NCBI GenBank assembly: GCA_029204225.1
Contig: CM055095.1
Location: forward strand, 42,621,723-42,685,722
Direction: 5' to 3'
Origin: Diphasiastrum complanatum
Lineage: Eukaryota > Streptophyta > Lycopodiopsida > Lycopodiales > Lycopodiaceae
DNA: 64,000 nucleotides
The notes under the pieces were generated by a model. It was given only the letters and a program-made list of their open reading frames with translations, ran no database searches and was not told the origin of the DNA. Shown here one piece after another: positions 46,900 through 59,256 of this stretch. The number at the start of each line of letters is the position of its first letter. Position 1 is the first letter of the stretch. A program made the position numbers and the translations under genes.

Positions 46900-48660
46900 A
46901 CAATACTTCTCCATACCATACACATATTGCAACGTGAATAAAATTGTACTTTCTACAAGAATCTCAATGCCTTCAAAAAAATTTGGAAAGCAATATACCC
47001 TTGTAAAATGACCCATGCTCAAACTCCCCGAGATTTAATGTTCAAATCTTGCCAAAAATTATAAAAATTAGATAATAGCCATGGCTCTATCCACACCTGA
47101 ACGGTAATCTCCCTGAATCTTGGTAAAATAATATAACCAATATTCTAGGCATGTTCAACATTCCTCATAAACAACCAAGGTTGCAATGTCTTGTACAAAT
47201 TCATTACCTCTCTCTCCAACGTCAACCTTTGTTGTTTATACCGCTTATTCTTTGGAACTGAAATAGAGTCATCAACTACCACCAAGTTTGTAGGGCTCAT
47301 CTATATCCTATGTTGAATAGCTTTTGCGTACACTACATTGGTGGCCTTAACTTGATCCTTTGATAATCTCACCACATCTGCTTGTAAATATTCTACTTCA
47401 TTCTACAACTTCTGACATGCAGCCTCCTTATTCTACAAATCATCCTATACAACAGCCATTTCTTCTAGAGTAGTACGTAAGTCAACTATCAGATTGGCTT
47501 GTTCATGCATTGATTCTGAATGCCATAACCAACTCTCACATCTCATTGGAACTGGCAAATAGTTATATGTCTTCTCATCGGCATTGGCATCACAGTCGGA
47601 TGATGGTGCTAGATGGTTCATTTGTTCGAGTGCCACTAGACACATGACTAGGAAGTGTGATTGCTTTGAGAACTTCTCTACAATCTATGATGGGGAAAAA
47701 GTCATGTAGGCCAATGGGGAAGAGTGTCAAATTGAGCAAAGAAATCTTGCCCTACTATTTTTACACCATGCAAAGCAGTATGGATCAATGCAAATGACTT
47801 AACAAACATGTTGTGCTCTGTTTGTCTTCCAAAAATTACATGATTGATCCATTTGCAGAGATACTCTAATGTAGAGAATTTACACATTCTTAACCATTAG
47901 CCTTGATCCTTAGCTTGAGCTTCAAGAGGAAAAAATTCAAACATTACAACCATAGGAACCTCTGGCTCTAGAAATCCAAAAAGGTAGTTCCACAACCTTG
48001 TAGTACACCTCTTCAGTTATCACCATGCGGCACCCTCGACTTGTTGTATACAAAGCTCCATCCTCACCAACACCAAGATTAACAATAAACTCATTCGCTG
48101 GATCTTTCACCACCTTGTTAGGTTGAAAAACTGCCGAGTCTTGGAACCCTATTCCCACCAAACAAAATTGAATCACCACAATATTACCTTCCGATCGTTG
48201 AATAATCAAAACCCTTCATCATCATTGTCATAGTAAAAACAATTTTCGATTCACCAGAGCTCAAGAAAATACAATGTTGACAGTTGCGAGTACAGAAAGA
48301 AAAAAAACCATAACATGATTGAATAATATCTTGTTCTATAAGTTTTTCAGTAGTATTAGCTAGTGTCGAAGATGTCACAGAAGATTGTTAGAACCCCATC
48401 AATTGAGGACATATCGAATCCACTAAACATGGAGCAATCCATATCGGTTGTCCCACTGTCACTTGAAATTTATAATTACTAACAAAGTCAGCAATATTGT
48501 CTACAACAATATCAACCAATTCTCGAGAAAAATTTGGTTCTTGATTCCTTTGACATTGCATCATTACCTCCTTGGTAACATTCACCATCTGACCCACATC
48601 ACTATGAGATGTAGCACTTGTACTGAGACCAATATCATTGATCAACACATCCTTTATCAT
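46900..48660 (-). pseudogene. Decayed reverse-strand gene with coiled coil
   Basis: Open blocks on one strand in order: 48,660-48,388, 48,378-48,184, 48,209-47,937, 47,887-47,702 and 47,645-47,445, then a continuation with stops that forms a strong heptad coiled coil (EEMAVV, then KLQNEVEYLQADVVRLSKDQ without its stops, 47,460-47,350). The first block contains VGQPIWIAPCLVDSICPQ. No family recognised. Block sizes and shared direction suggest one former gene of about 500 codons, possibly a retroelement structural protein. Confidence 0.45.
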
Positions 48661-48839
48661 CTCTTAAATTTTATCCTTATTTCAGGTAACTTCTTGAAGA
48701 CAAACGAGAACTTGTTCATCCACAATAATAATTTATGTTGTCTTCTAGTTGATCTGGATGATTATGGACCTACCTCTATAATGGTCATTGTTGCATCTGC
48801 TAACCTTGTTGATTTCTGATCCTTGTAGCCAGGAACCCC

Positions 48840-48990
48840 TCCTCTCTTGCATTCATTCACCATGGCATGGGGGTGAAGTGGTTAGGGAATTGACTAGCCA
48901 TTTCAGGTTGGTTGGGTGGCTTGGTTGCATGCAACAGTCGGATCTTCACTAGGCGATCCTTAGAGTGGTATCAGAAAAAAGGGTTTGCAT
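48840..48990 (+). repeat. Gypsy LTR end with primer-site-like sequence
   Basis: CCATGGCATGGGGGTGAAG resembles the LTR at 42,330-42,360. It is followed by GAGTGGTATCAGAAAAAAGG (48,970-48,989), a primer-site-like TGGTATCAG that loses the usual AGCC. Confidence 0.45.
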
Positions 48991-49589
48991 CATCGGAAGT
49001 TGGAGCTGCTTCTTGTTTTTTCCCTACTTTTTGTTGGTTTCTCCTTGCCTGTTACTTCCAGGTGGTGGAATTGATATCCAAGTGAGTGGCTTCTCTAAAT
49101 TTGGTGTACTTTCAGCCTATTGATCATGATTATGGATTCTCTCCATAAATTTCGATGGAAATCAATGGATTTTTTACGGTTTATTGTGCTTTCTCACCTA
49201 GAATTGAAAATTTTGGCTTGGAGTTTATCATTGCTACTGATCTATGATTGCATGTCGGTTGAAAAGTCAAAAGAGTGCTTAGATAGTGATTTTTAGCCAA
49301 AAATTAGGGTTTTTGGACTAGAAATGGGCTATAAGAACCATAATTGAATGAAATCAAAACTTTTAGTGTTCAAATGTAATGCATTTATAGGGTTTTGGGT
49401 CTGATTGCACTTAATTGTGGATTTGATCCACAAATTATGGTCAAAACTGATAAAAAAATACATGGTTTTTTGATGGTTTTTGGACTAATTTTGAGGATTT
49501 TTATAAAATTCATGGCCAATTTTTTTATGCATGATTTCAAAGGTTTAATGAAGCTGTCCTAAGGTTCATGAAGTTTGGTTAGGATTGAA

Positions 49590-49983
49590 CACCATTAAGA
49601 GTCATTGAGAAACTAGATGACGTGGCCTAGATGAGCTGCAGTGGTGTCCAGTGAGGTGTCACAGTGCACTACTAGTGGTGCATGGGCCTTGGGGGGTATT
49701 TGTATACCTATTGGGCTCTCATTAGTGTATCCTTGAAGACTAGTAGCCGTATGTTGCTGGTGTGATGCTTCATTCATCTTTGAGATTGATCTATAGCTTG
49801 GGGGCTAGATCCGTTTGATCTAGGATTGGTTGGGTTGGTCTTTCCACCATCCGTTTCCCATGTGTTGCCTATTATTGGCATGCTTAGAATAAGATCCAAG
49901 GTTTTAGGACTTTATATCTGTTTCACATGTATTGCTTGTTAGTGGCATGCTTAGAATAGGGTCCTTGGTTTTAGGACTTTATA
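49590..49983 (+). repeat. Partial LTR of the outer gypsy element, with tandem end
   Basis: 49,590-49,880 matches 56,055-56,350 (GCCTAGATGAGCTGCAG, TGTCACAGTGCACTACTAG, GGATTGGTTGG). Its last 60 bases (CATGCTTAGAATA.G.TCC...TTTTAGGACTTTATAT) are duplicated in tandem at 49,858-49,918 and 49,920-49,983. Confidence 0.75.
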
Positions 49984-50727
49984 TTGGTGAGAATTGTGTA
50001 GAGACAATTTCCTGCTAGGTTATAGTAATTTCTCATTGAGAATTTCTTATTGACCTAGAATAGATTTAGAATAAGATTAAATGTGGTGTTTTGGTACCAC
50101 ACCTAGACGTATAAATATTTTCTAAATCTGATACAACTAACCGAGTTAGGAGCGCTACTTCTGAATTAGTTGTTGAATTCAACAATATGATCTTACTTAT
50201 GAATATTGTTGTTGAAATGTATTGCTTATAAGTCACAACCCTTATAGGTCAAGTTTTGATTCATTTAAAGGTCTATGTGCATAGAATACACAAGAACTTT
50301 TGGCCTTATCTTTTCCTAATTGGAAAAGATGGAACACTATCCCGGTGGACTCTGGAGAGTTGGATAGTTGATGGTAGCCAAAATTTAGAGCTTCATGTAA
50401 TCAAGGTATGGTGAATCTTAAGTTATTCTAGATTAGAACTTAAGAGTAAATTCTAGACGTATTCTAGATAGGACCCTAACTTTGGAATGACACTTTGTGC
50501 CATGTCTAGAGTAAGGGAGTACAATCCTTATATAGGCATCACAAGTGAGTTGGAAAAGTCTGAGGCTTTCTTGATAGAAAGGACTTTTTGGAACAACTCA
50601 TGTGTCTTCTAAGAATTGTGATACACTCTTATGAAATCGTATGGTCTCTGGAATCTGGAGAGTTGTGATTGGAAAATTACAACTCAGACTCTAGGATATG
50701 CCTGATCAATAAGAGAGGAATTAGATC

Positions 50728-51010
50728 ATGGTAAGATTAACCCGGATGAATAGACAGAATAGTGGAATTTTGGTAAGGACTGGCCATCTTACCAAATCAG
50801 CTATGTTTATTTGGGTAATGACCGCAAAAACTGCATCTGATTTTGCTCAAGTAGTTGTAGAACATCTGTTTAGACTTTATGGATTACCAAGTGACATTGT
50901 GAACGATCGCGATCCAAGGTGTACTTGTCACTTTTGATCGGCCATATTCGCTAAAATAGTGACAACTTTTAAGCTTAAGTTCTTCTGACCATTGATCAAA
51001 CAAAAAGAAC
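50728..51010 (+). pseudogene. Outer gypsy element: integrase core fragment
   Basis: GHLTKSAMFIWVMTAKTASD and FRLYGLPSDIVNDRDP mark the first and second catalytic regions of a gypsy integrase (second Asp present in NDRDP). The frame stops, and homology ends where the inverted inner element begins. Confidence 0.75.
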
Positions 51011-51059
51011 AAATCAAGTGAGGGAGAAAATTCTTCGAGCATATTTTCATCTGAATAGG

Positions 51060-51790
51060 TGGAGTAGGCTGCTCAGATGAGGCTCTCGCTCTGCTGGTCC
51101 CAGAAAAAAGTTAGATCAAAGCCAAGGCTTGTGAGGATATCCTTGGCCAAGGTGAGCTGCTCGGCGTAAATCTTGATACAAATCATAAAAATATCTCCTG
51201 AATAAGGAGGAGGGGATTTACGGCGATGCAAACTGAACGAGGAATGGCGGGAAGCCATGATAGCAGTGATTTTAGATTGCTCTGAGAATGTGAAAATTTT
51301 GAAAAAATTTGGCATGAACTCGAGAGCAGCAATCTAAATGAACTCGTGGAGAGAAGGGTGGAGGACTATATATAGATTTTTTTTGGCAAGAATTTGCAAC
51401 TTCACTCAGAAATCTTCCTCAGTGTCTACGACTTGGTATTGATGGTCGCAAATTTTGAGGCAACGTTCTGAGGGTCCGCGAATTCTTGTAAGTGATTTTT
51501 TTATGCCAAAAGAGAAAAAAACGACTGACAGTGCAAAACTGGGTCTGATCAGAATTTGCAGAGATGACAAAGAAATCATGGCAATCATTTTGAGCTCCAG
51601 CGAATTGTCTACAAATTTTAATAATGGATATCTGATGAAGAGATCTACATTTCTCTAGTTTTAGAGATTTTTTTCTCTGAGACAGAATTCATGGAGGCCA
51701 AAAATGAATCGTGCTTTGTAGAAAGAGGTCAGGTGAATTCTATCTGACATGGTGTGAAACAATTATTCTAAAACTAATGGCTTTTGTGGT
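51060..51790 (-). repeat. Probable LTR of the inner gypsy element
   Basis: Lies just after the inner element's polyprotein end on the reverse strand. A reverse TATA box (CTATATATAG, 51,367-51,376) is followed by a transcript-like leader and a short frame beginning at 51,315. The partner LTR near 55,000 is not recognisable, so the limits are approximate. Confidence 0.4.
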
Positions 51791-51794
51791 TTTC

Positions 51795-52151
51795 TCAGAG
51801 AAGACTGTTGGTATACCTGATCTGATAGTATCTTGATGGTTTGAACAAGAAAGCACAACAAGAATGTTGTCGAAATGGTAGGTAGACAATAAAAAATGAA
51901 AAAAAACAGTAGGAAAGAAAACAACTAATACATATCAAGATAAAAACAGGTTCATTGTACTTTCTCAATCGGCTCCCATTGACCATAGTGTCGAGGATAT
52001 CGCCTTGAAGGGTTTGGAGTTGTACATATCCAGAGGCAAAGATTTTTTTAATGATGTGAGGTCCTTGGCCAGAAATTTTCAGTCTGCCTTTGAAGGCTTT
52101 GGCCTGGTATAGCAGGACCTTATCTCCAACTTGGAAGTCTCTAAGTTTCAA
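51795..52151 (-). pseudogene. Inner gypsy element: integrase C-terminal domain
   Basis: FQVGDKVLLYQAKAFKGRL and GPHIIKKIFASGYVQL are the G(D/E)KVL...GPF module of gypsy integrases. RLRKYNEPV ends it. No chromodomain follows, as in the Tat/Athila side of the family. Confidence 0.85.
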
Positions 52152-52190
52152 TAATTGATCATGCCATGCTTTTTGTCATCGTTTGTGGAC

Positions 52191-53069
52191 TTATTGAGCA
52201 TGGATGCTGATCCGTAGTATTTCACAGAGTTGCTCCAGATGGAATAACATGTTTGCTAGATTCTGGAATTCCACAGGCATAACGGCTTCTTGGCCATATG
52301 TGAGCTGGAAAGGGGTTAAGCATGTACCTCGCTTGGGGGTGGTGCGATAAGACCAGAGAGCAGCATGGAGTTTAAGGTCCCAATCATATCGGTTGGATTC
52401 TACGATTTTGGTTAGAATTCCACATAGGATTTTATTTGTGGATTCCGCCTGGCCATTGCAGCGTGGATAATATGGGAAACTTTTGCGATGTACCACAAAT
52501 TTTTTTGAAAGGAGATATGCTATGACAGAGTTAAGGAAATGTGTACCCCTATCATTGATAAGCTCTAGAGGACATCTAAAACAAACTATAACCTTTTCAT
52601 AGAGAAATTTGACAGTAGAACGAGCGTCAGCATTGCGAACAACTCTTACTTCAGCCCATTTGGTGCAATAGTCTGTAGCTACTATGATGTAACGAGATTG
52701 TGTGTGTCGAGCAACAGGGCTAATAGGTCCGACATAATCAATTCCCCATTTCTAGAAAGCTTGATCAGTGATTACAGTGTGTAAAGGCATGTAGTCTATT
52801 TTTTGAAAGCGTTTTGTGCGTTGGCAGACATCACAAGCCTTAGTGTAATTGTGCGTATCCTTGAAGAGTGTTGGCCACCAGAAACCGGCCAAGAGGATTT
52901 TCTTAGCATTTGTTTTAGAAGAGAAATGGCCTGCACCAATACCTTCATGAGTGAGAAAAATGACAGAGGGTATTTCACCTTTGGTAATACATCGTCGGAT
53001 GATTCCATCTAACCCTTGCTTGTAGAGTTGTCCTGCAATTAACGTATACGGTTTATATTTGAGGACCAA
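52191..53069 (-). pseudogene. Inner gypsy element: integrase
   Basis: Zinc-binding region HEGIGAGHFSSKTNAKKI with CDVCQRTK, then a stop at 52,752, then the core: GIDYVGP (Asp), INDRGTHF (Asp) and GQAESTNK (Glu). The catalytic triad is present although stops break the frame. Domain style (VARHTQSRYIIVATDYCTK) is that of non-chromodomain plant gypsy elements. Confidence 0.88.
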
Positions 53070-53204
53070 CGCACATTGTTTAGGTTTAGAAGTTAAATAT
53101 TCTATAATTTCCTTAGCCCATACAGGTGTAGAGTCAACTTGGAAAAGGATTGCATCTGGTAAATCATTGTTGACGCCTTGATCAGGGGTAGGAAGGGTAG
53201 GGAT

Positions 53205-54074
53205 TCAGGATAGATGGTCTGCTAGAAAATATTGAACTCCCTTATGAACCACAATCCTAAACTCAAATTCTCGCAGTAATAGGATCCATCTAGTAATACG
53301 GCCTGTGGTGCAGGTCTTGTTGATGAGATACAATAGTGCTTGATAATCAGTGAAGAACGCAAAAACTTTTCCTAGAAGATAATGGTGAAACTTCTGAACC
53401 ACATATACCATTGCCAAGGCTTCACGTTCGGTAGTGGTATAATTGACTTCAGCAGGTATCAATTGTCGACTAAGAAAACGGATTGGGTAGTCCTTTTTGA
53501 ATTCTCCCAGTTGGGTGAGCACTGCTCCAATGGCATACTTGGATGCATTAATAAGCACATGAAATTCTTTAGAATAATCAAGAGTCTGGAGGATGGGTGC
53601 ATTGGTAAGGGCTTCTTTGAGTTGATTAAAGACGATGCGTTGTTCATCCGTCCATTTGGGAACGACAAATACTTTGTAGATTAAGCGTGCTTTGTTAGCA
53701 AAATCGAAAATAAAGCACTGATAGTAGTTGGCGTGGCCAAGGAAAGAGTAAACTTCTCGTATCATACGCGGTTCCGGTAGATTTTGAATGGTAAGGATCT
53801 TTTCAGGGTCAGTGGCAATGCCATTTTGTGAGATTATATGTCCTAACACAATACCATGGGTTATCCAAATCTGGCATTTTTCAGGATTAAGAGAGATGCC
53901 GAAGCGTTGACATTGGATAAAATTTTTTTTGAGCATAGATAGATGGCATGTTTCTTTAGAATGTGCTCCTAAATCATCCAAGTAAACCTCTAAGGTATCG
54001 CCCATTTGCTGAGAAAAGGCCGCTTGCATAACACGTTGGAAGGTGCTAGGAGAATTGCAGAGACCAAAGGGCAT
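53205..54074 (-). pseudogene. Inner gypsy element: RT palm and RNase H
   Basis: MPFGLCNSPSTFQRVM, then YLDDLGAHS (catalytic box, second Val/Asp region as LDD), HGIVLGHIISQNGIATD, FLGHANYY, and RNase H: a degenerate first motif (INASKYAIGAVL, Asp to Asn), FLSRQLIPAEVNYTTTEREA and HKGVQYFLADHLS. Two stops separate it from the N-terminal RT at 54,123. Confidence 0.92.
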
Positions 54075-54122
54075 GACTTTCTAGCATAAGGTTCCCCATT
54101 CTGTGGCAAAAGCGGTCTTATG

Positions 54123-54974
54123 TTAATCTTCTTCAGCGATTTGGATCATATTGTATCCGCTAAAGCCATCTAAGAAGGAGTAAGCCTCATCTCCTGCTAG
54201 ATTTTCTAAGATGGATTCTCCGAAAGGTAATGGAAAATGATCACATTCAGTGACGGCGTTAAGTTTCTTAAAATTGACACAGATTCGAAGTTTTCCATTT
54301 TTCTTGGGAACGATGACAATTGGGGAGACCCACTCAATATGCTCAAGTTCATAGATAAATCCCGCATCTAAGAGGCATTGTAATTCTTCTTTGATCTTGG
54401 CCTTATAGATGGCATTGCATCTGTATGGACGACTAGCAGTGGGCCTCGCACTCGGTTTAAGCGGGATACGATGCACAGCTACTTGGGGTGAGATGCCTTT
54501 CATGTCTTTATAGGTCCAGGCAAAGACATGTTGATATTTTTGCAAGAGCTTTTCAAGCCGTCTACGTTGTTCGCAATTGAGATGAGCTCCGACGTGGACA
54601 AGATATTTGTTGGTTTCATTTGGCTCACTCAAAGAAAGGGTTATGGTTTGTGCAGGGCCTTCGTAGGGTGAATTACCAGTAGGCTCACGTTGAGCTTGGG
54701 GTAATTGGATTGTGACATCCTCGATCGTATAGTCCTTAAAGTATGCAGGAACATCATGGGCTGGAGATTCAAGGGGGGCCTTACCTTTCTCTTGTCGGGA
54801 TGGTGATTGGGAATGTTCGAGGGTTGGTGGAGGACCAGAGGCAATCTCAGGAACTTCCCTAACAATGGTGAGGTCACCTGGCAGTTGAATTGAAGCGGTT
54901 TTTTTATTTTCTCTTTCATAGTATGACCACGTGGTTGAGGCTTTGGTGGTGGAGAGGTGTGGCGGCAATCTCAT
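54123..54974 (-). pseudogene. Inner gypsy element: spacer and RT fingers
   Basis: A Pro-rich spacer (54,974-54,640) is followed by FAWTYKDMKGI, HRIPLKPSARP, IKEELQCLLDAGFI and SPIVIVPKKNGKLRICVNF, the gypsy RT fingers, ending FLDGFSGYNMIQIAEED. Gag and protease are absent upstream, so the element is 5'-truncated. Confidence 0.92.
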
Positions 54975-55179
54975 TGAGAAGTGTATTTGACCTTGGTTAA
55001 GTTGCCTGTGCTAGGGTATCATGTTCTCTTATTGAGTAAAGGACAAGAATCCAAAGAATTATGATTGAGAATCATAGTTCAGATTCTAGTTATACTTGAT
55101 CGTTTGAGAGAAGAATTACCTGCGTGATCAGAAGATCAGATGAAATATGAATTTATATTTTGATTGCAATCTCCTCAAA

Positions 55180-55868
55180 AAGGAAGTTATGCTTGATGGA
55201 GATTAAGTTATCGTAAGCATTTGGCTACCTGTTATAGCCCATTCATGCTTATGTACTATTTTGAACCTATATCACTCATTTTGGAAGAGACTCGTATGAT
55301 TGAATTTCAGAAGGTAGTGGATTTCCTACATGATATGTATGAATGCTATGGATAGCAAGTGAAAATGTCTAGTGTGCTCAAGATTGGGACCGACATTTTT
55401 CTAATCTAAAATGACTACCTTGAGACTTTCAAGTGGGAGATTGGGTATATTTGAGAATCCCAAAGGATTCTAGTGTAATGCGTACCGACAAGCATTAAAA
55501 ATTGTCTCCTAGATACAAGAGGACCGTATTAGACCTTGTAAAAGATCATATCCTTAGCCTACCAGTTGGATCTCCCGGAAGGAAGTCAAATGCATCCAGT
55601 TTTTGACGTAAGCCGACTCAAGAAGAGTCTACATGAAGGTAAGCATCTTGGTTCTAGAGACCAATTGGACCTGTTGGATGAATCACCGGGTGTGTCTCGA
55701 CTTGAACCGAAAAGATCTTGGATAAAAGACCTAAACGATTGAGGAATTGTATAGTTCCCAACATCTGGTTCCATGGAAGAGACGCACAGACAATGATGAT
55801 TCCTGGGAACAGGAAGGAATCTAAAGGAGGAACTTCCCCAGTTTCAAGTTTTGACGACAAAACTTCAA
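55180..55868 (+). pseudogene. Outer gypsy element: integrase 3' end
   Basis: Forward frames with stops read ATCYSPFMLMYYFEPIS, then YQLDLPEGSQMHPVFDVSRL (55,560-55,620), the integrase C-terminus of a chromovirus-like element. It continues the fragment at 50,728-51,010 across the nested insertion. A purine tract (AAGGGGGGAAGAA, 55,870-55,882) follows. Confidence 0.8.
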
Positions 55869-55882
55869 TAAGGGGGGAAGAA

Positions 55883-56350
55883 TGTCATGCCCACGACTGG
55901 TCTCAGATAGCATGTCCACACTAGAGATTGGTAGACCAACTGCCCCTAAGTTAGTTATGACTATAAGGGAATTGGGGCCCTTATGTGTACAAGGTCATAA
56001 TTAATGGTTGTAGGCCTAAGCTCATGATGGTGGATTTGTATGGGTCTATCAAGGAGTCATTCAGGAACTGGATGACATGGCCTAGATGAGCTGCAGAGGT
56101 GTCCAGTGAGGTGTCACAGTGCACTACTAGTGGTGCATGGGCCTTGGAGGGTATAAGTATACCTATTGGGCTCTCACTAGTGTATCCTTGATTGTGAGAC
56201 TAGTAGCCAGCCGTATGCTGCTGGTGTCATGCCTCATTTCTCTTTGAGATTGATTTATAGCTTGGGGGATAGATCCATTTGGTCTAGGATTGGTTGGATT
56301 GGTTTGTCCACAACCATCCGTTTCCCATGTGTTGCTTGTTACTGGCATAA
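55883..56350 (+). repeat. Outer gypsy element 3' LTR
   Basis: Begins TGTCATGCCC after the purine tract. The part from 56,055 to 56,350 pairs with 49,590-49,880. The right boundary is near 56,350, where unrelated sequence begins. Confidence 0.8.
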
Positions 56351-56391
56351 AAATAATCGTCCTCTCTACAGATTGTCTCCTCTTTGTGCTA

Positions 56392-56670
56392 ATCTTCAAA
56401 ATGTCGAGGATTTCTTTCAAAATGTCGGGTAAACCTCAAGATTTATTTTGTTTTAGTTCTTGAGGGCATACACAGTTTATAGGTACGAAAACAACTATCC
56501 CAAGAGTATCCTCATATTCCTTCTTTCTGAACCATTAGTGCCATTAACATGAAAAAAAAGTAACCATTTTTCAATTTGGAAATTTTGCCCAATCACAAAA
56601 ACATTTATTTAAAAAATATCCATTTTGACCAAAAAAATCAATACACCATGTCCAAAAAAATAATTATTTT
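56392..56670 (+). other. Leader-like segment shared with the methyltransferase module
   Basis: 56,392-56,447 resembles 22,897-22,953, the sequence just before the first exon of methyltransferase copy B (AATGT.GAGGATTT, AAACCTCAAG). The rest shows no coding content. Confidence 0.5.
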
Positions 56671-56673
56671 AAA

Positions 56674-58202
56674 TGTCTAGCATATAACAATTCTAACAAT
56701 TTATTTATTGATATTAATCAGCTACTAACATCCATCATAAATTTTTGTGGTATTACAATCGAGAATGTCAATAACAAGTTGATAGTTGTTCTCAAGTTAG
56801 ATGAGTTTAAAATTATAAAAGGACAGAAAATGGAGAGAGTCAGTCTTACGATCATGAATGGAGCACTTTCAAATTCAGAAGACTCAGAAGGCCTCAACTT
56901 CAATTTTCAATCAGAAAATGATATCTGGTGGTTGGCAGCATTTCAGGTATAGCAGTTCCTTCGCGTAATCAATAGGAATAATCATGTTAATATGGGTTCC
57001 ATTTGGCAAATCTTCTATGTGTTAATATTATGAGGCTAAATCACATTTTTTTTTTCTCTTATAGGTGATGAAAGAAGACCATGACATTCTCTCATGGATA
57101 TTTAATAGAACGTCATATTCTGCCACCATAAAAAAACACATGGAGGGAGTTCCACTCAATATTCCTGGAATTGGCACTTTCAACACAGAATGACATTTAG
57201 CAGGAGATCTGAAGACATTAAAATGTATGTTCAATATATCCCATGGCACTAACTCTAGATACCCTTGTTTGTACTGCATGAAGACAACAAAAGACATGAC
57301 AAGGAGTACAAGAATATCAAGAAATCGAGAAGATCCTAATTGGAAACCTGTACTACCAGTTTCTCTTGAGAATGTTCATAATTGTACATTGCATGCAGAG
57401 GTGCGTATAATAGAAACAAAGTATATCTTTACATCTTGTTTGCATGGAATTTCGAACCAGAGGCATCTGTGAAGGAAGCTATTTTCAGATTAGAGGATGT
57501 GTTGTCTAAAGCATGCTTACACAGAGGCTATGTTAAAATAAAAAAAGATGACAACCTATCAGGTAAAACTTTCCATGCAAGCCGAGCATTGGAGGATCCA
57601 ATGCTCGAAGATTTTTATCAAATTATTCTGGAAAACAATCCAAGATTCAATACTCATTTTGGAAAGAGATTATAGCTGCAACTCAAGATTTCGAAGAAGA
57701 AGGTTCTACCCGTATACACAAAGTAGAAGTTTGGAAAAAATTAGAGAACATGGTGAAATGCTTGAGAAAATATAAATTTTCAATTACTGATGTACAAATG
57801 ATACATAAAACAACTAGTGAATTTGTGGATGTAGTTCAAAGTGCATGGGGTGTAGATCATATATCACATTATATGGTAAGATTTCGATGTTACACTACTA
57901 TTGACAACTTTGCAAGAATTAGCGGAAGTCCTAGCATATGGTCATCGCAAGGAATGGAAAAATGTCATTGGCAAGCAAGAGAGACATTTCATAAAAATAC
58001 ACAACATGGAGGGACTAGCATAAAGAACGCTATATACTGCAACTTTTCCAATGGTTTTACAAAAGAATCCAAATTCGTCATACAAAATCGACGGATTATA
58101 AAACATTTCAAAATGCATGCAAATTTATACAAGCCAATAGGCAATAGACACAAAATGAGATTTTGTATATTAAATGAAATTTTTTACAAAAAGTACAATT
58201 GA
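56674..58202 (+). pseudogene. Transposase-like gene, copy 2 (5'-truncated)
   Basis: Collinear with 18,619-20,220. Order: LKLDEFK, QKMERVSLTIM; intron 56,947-57,064 at the same site as copy 1; KEDHDILSW; GDLKTLKCMF; PCLYCMKTTKD (57,270-57,300); HNCTLHAEVRIIE; a one-base deletion near 57,418; KPSIGG; then a long open frame 57,750-58,202 with WSSQGMEKCHWQAR and NTQHGG. The third intron of copy 1 is fused out: a deletion removed part of the intron and the next exon, leaving the frame open. It starts abruptly at the LESEIKC-equivalent region, with nothing of the N-terminal half. Confidence 0.55.
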
Positions 58203-58209
58203 CCAAAAT

Positions 58210-59232
58210 CTACTCTACTTCCGATACTTTCTCTAATGAAAGTTGCAACTTTGAATCATGCAACAATTTTCTTCTTTCGTATGGATCCAAGAGCTCATAG
58301 TTTTCAGGTTTACTCAGATCAACGTATGCAGCATACAATGCAAAATGAGATGATCCGAACATGGAATTCACTGGTCCATATCCTAAAATTTTAAGTGCAA
58401 TAGTTTTCTTTACAAAAATTATTCTATGCACCTTATTAAAATTATGTCCTCCAAGAAAATGAGACAGTGTCTTGATTGCCACAATCATTGTCTCACCATG
58501 TTGTTGAAACTTTGAATGGGCAACACTTATCTCATTATTCTTTAAGAACTTCGAATTATTCCCAAGTGCATGATCTCTTGAAAATTCTCCAGCAGAAGAT
58601 CTCTACCCTCCTTGACAAATTGCAAAATTATCAAGGAAAATTGTTTTCTAAAATAAAAGACATTTAGGGTAAGCTTCAGTGTATAATCTGACATAACGAA
58701 TCTACTTGTACATAATAAGATACAAAACTTATGCATTCGGCTTTGTCTTCCTTGATTACTGTCTCTCCATCAAAATTATGTCTACCTTTTGATGTCAATA
58801 TAGTTGGTAAATAGACAATTGGTTTTGGAAAACCAAGCTAACTTTGAATTTTAAGAAACTCCTCTTCAGAAGCTAGCAATCTTCTTTATTGCGCATTTCC
58901 TCCACAACCATTTTCAAGCAATCTTTTCTTGAATAAAACTCATCATTATATACATCATCAGCACCAGGGAGAAGATCATCAGCATCATAAGCGATTATAT
59001 CTGAAAATTCATGAAGCTCTTTGCTCCAAATACAAAGAGTCACGACCTTTGTGAAATAAAAAAGATCCAATATATCTGATAGTGTCAAAAAAGTAATATT
59101 ATCTATATTATAAGCAGGCAATGTGATAAGAGATTTATGAGAAAGAGAAAGGATGTTGGTACTTATAGGGCCAATCGTATCAATAAAAAAAGTTTCTATA
59201 TTTATAGTCTTCAACTTTTCAGATTTTGTACC
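58210..59232 (-). pseudogene. Convergent second gene, copy 2
   Basis: Reverse blocks 59,232-58,873 (LITLPAYNIDNITFLTLSD, ELHEFSDIIAYDADDLLPG) and 58,488-58,210 (IKTLSHFLGGHNFNKVHRII, LYAAYVDLSKPENYELLDPY). The last block ends 8 bases from the stop of the transposase-like gene, so the two are tail to tail. The block at 58,488-58,210 is intact here and broken in copy 1. Unknown function. Similarity to copy 1 ends at about 59,232. Confidence 0.5.
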
Positions 59233-59256
59233 ACTAGAAGAATGATTATGAGAATG

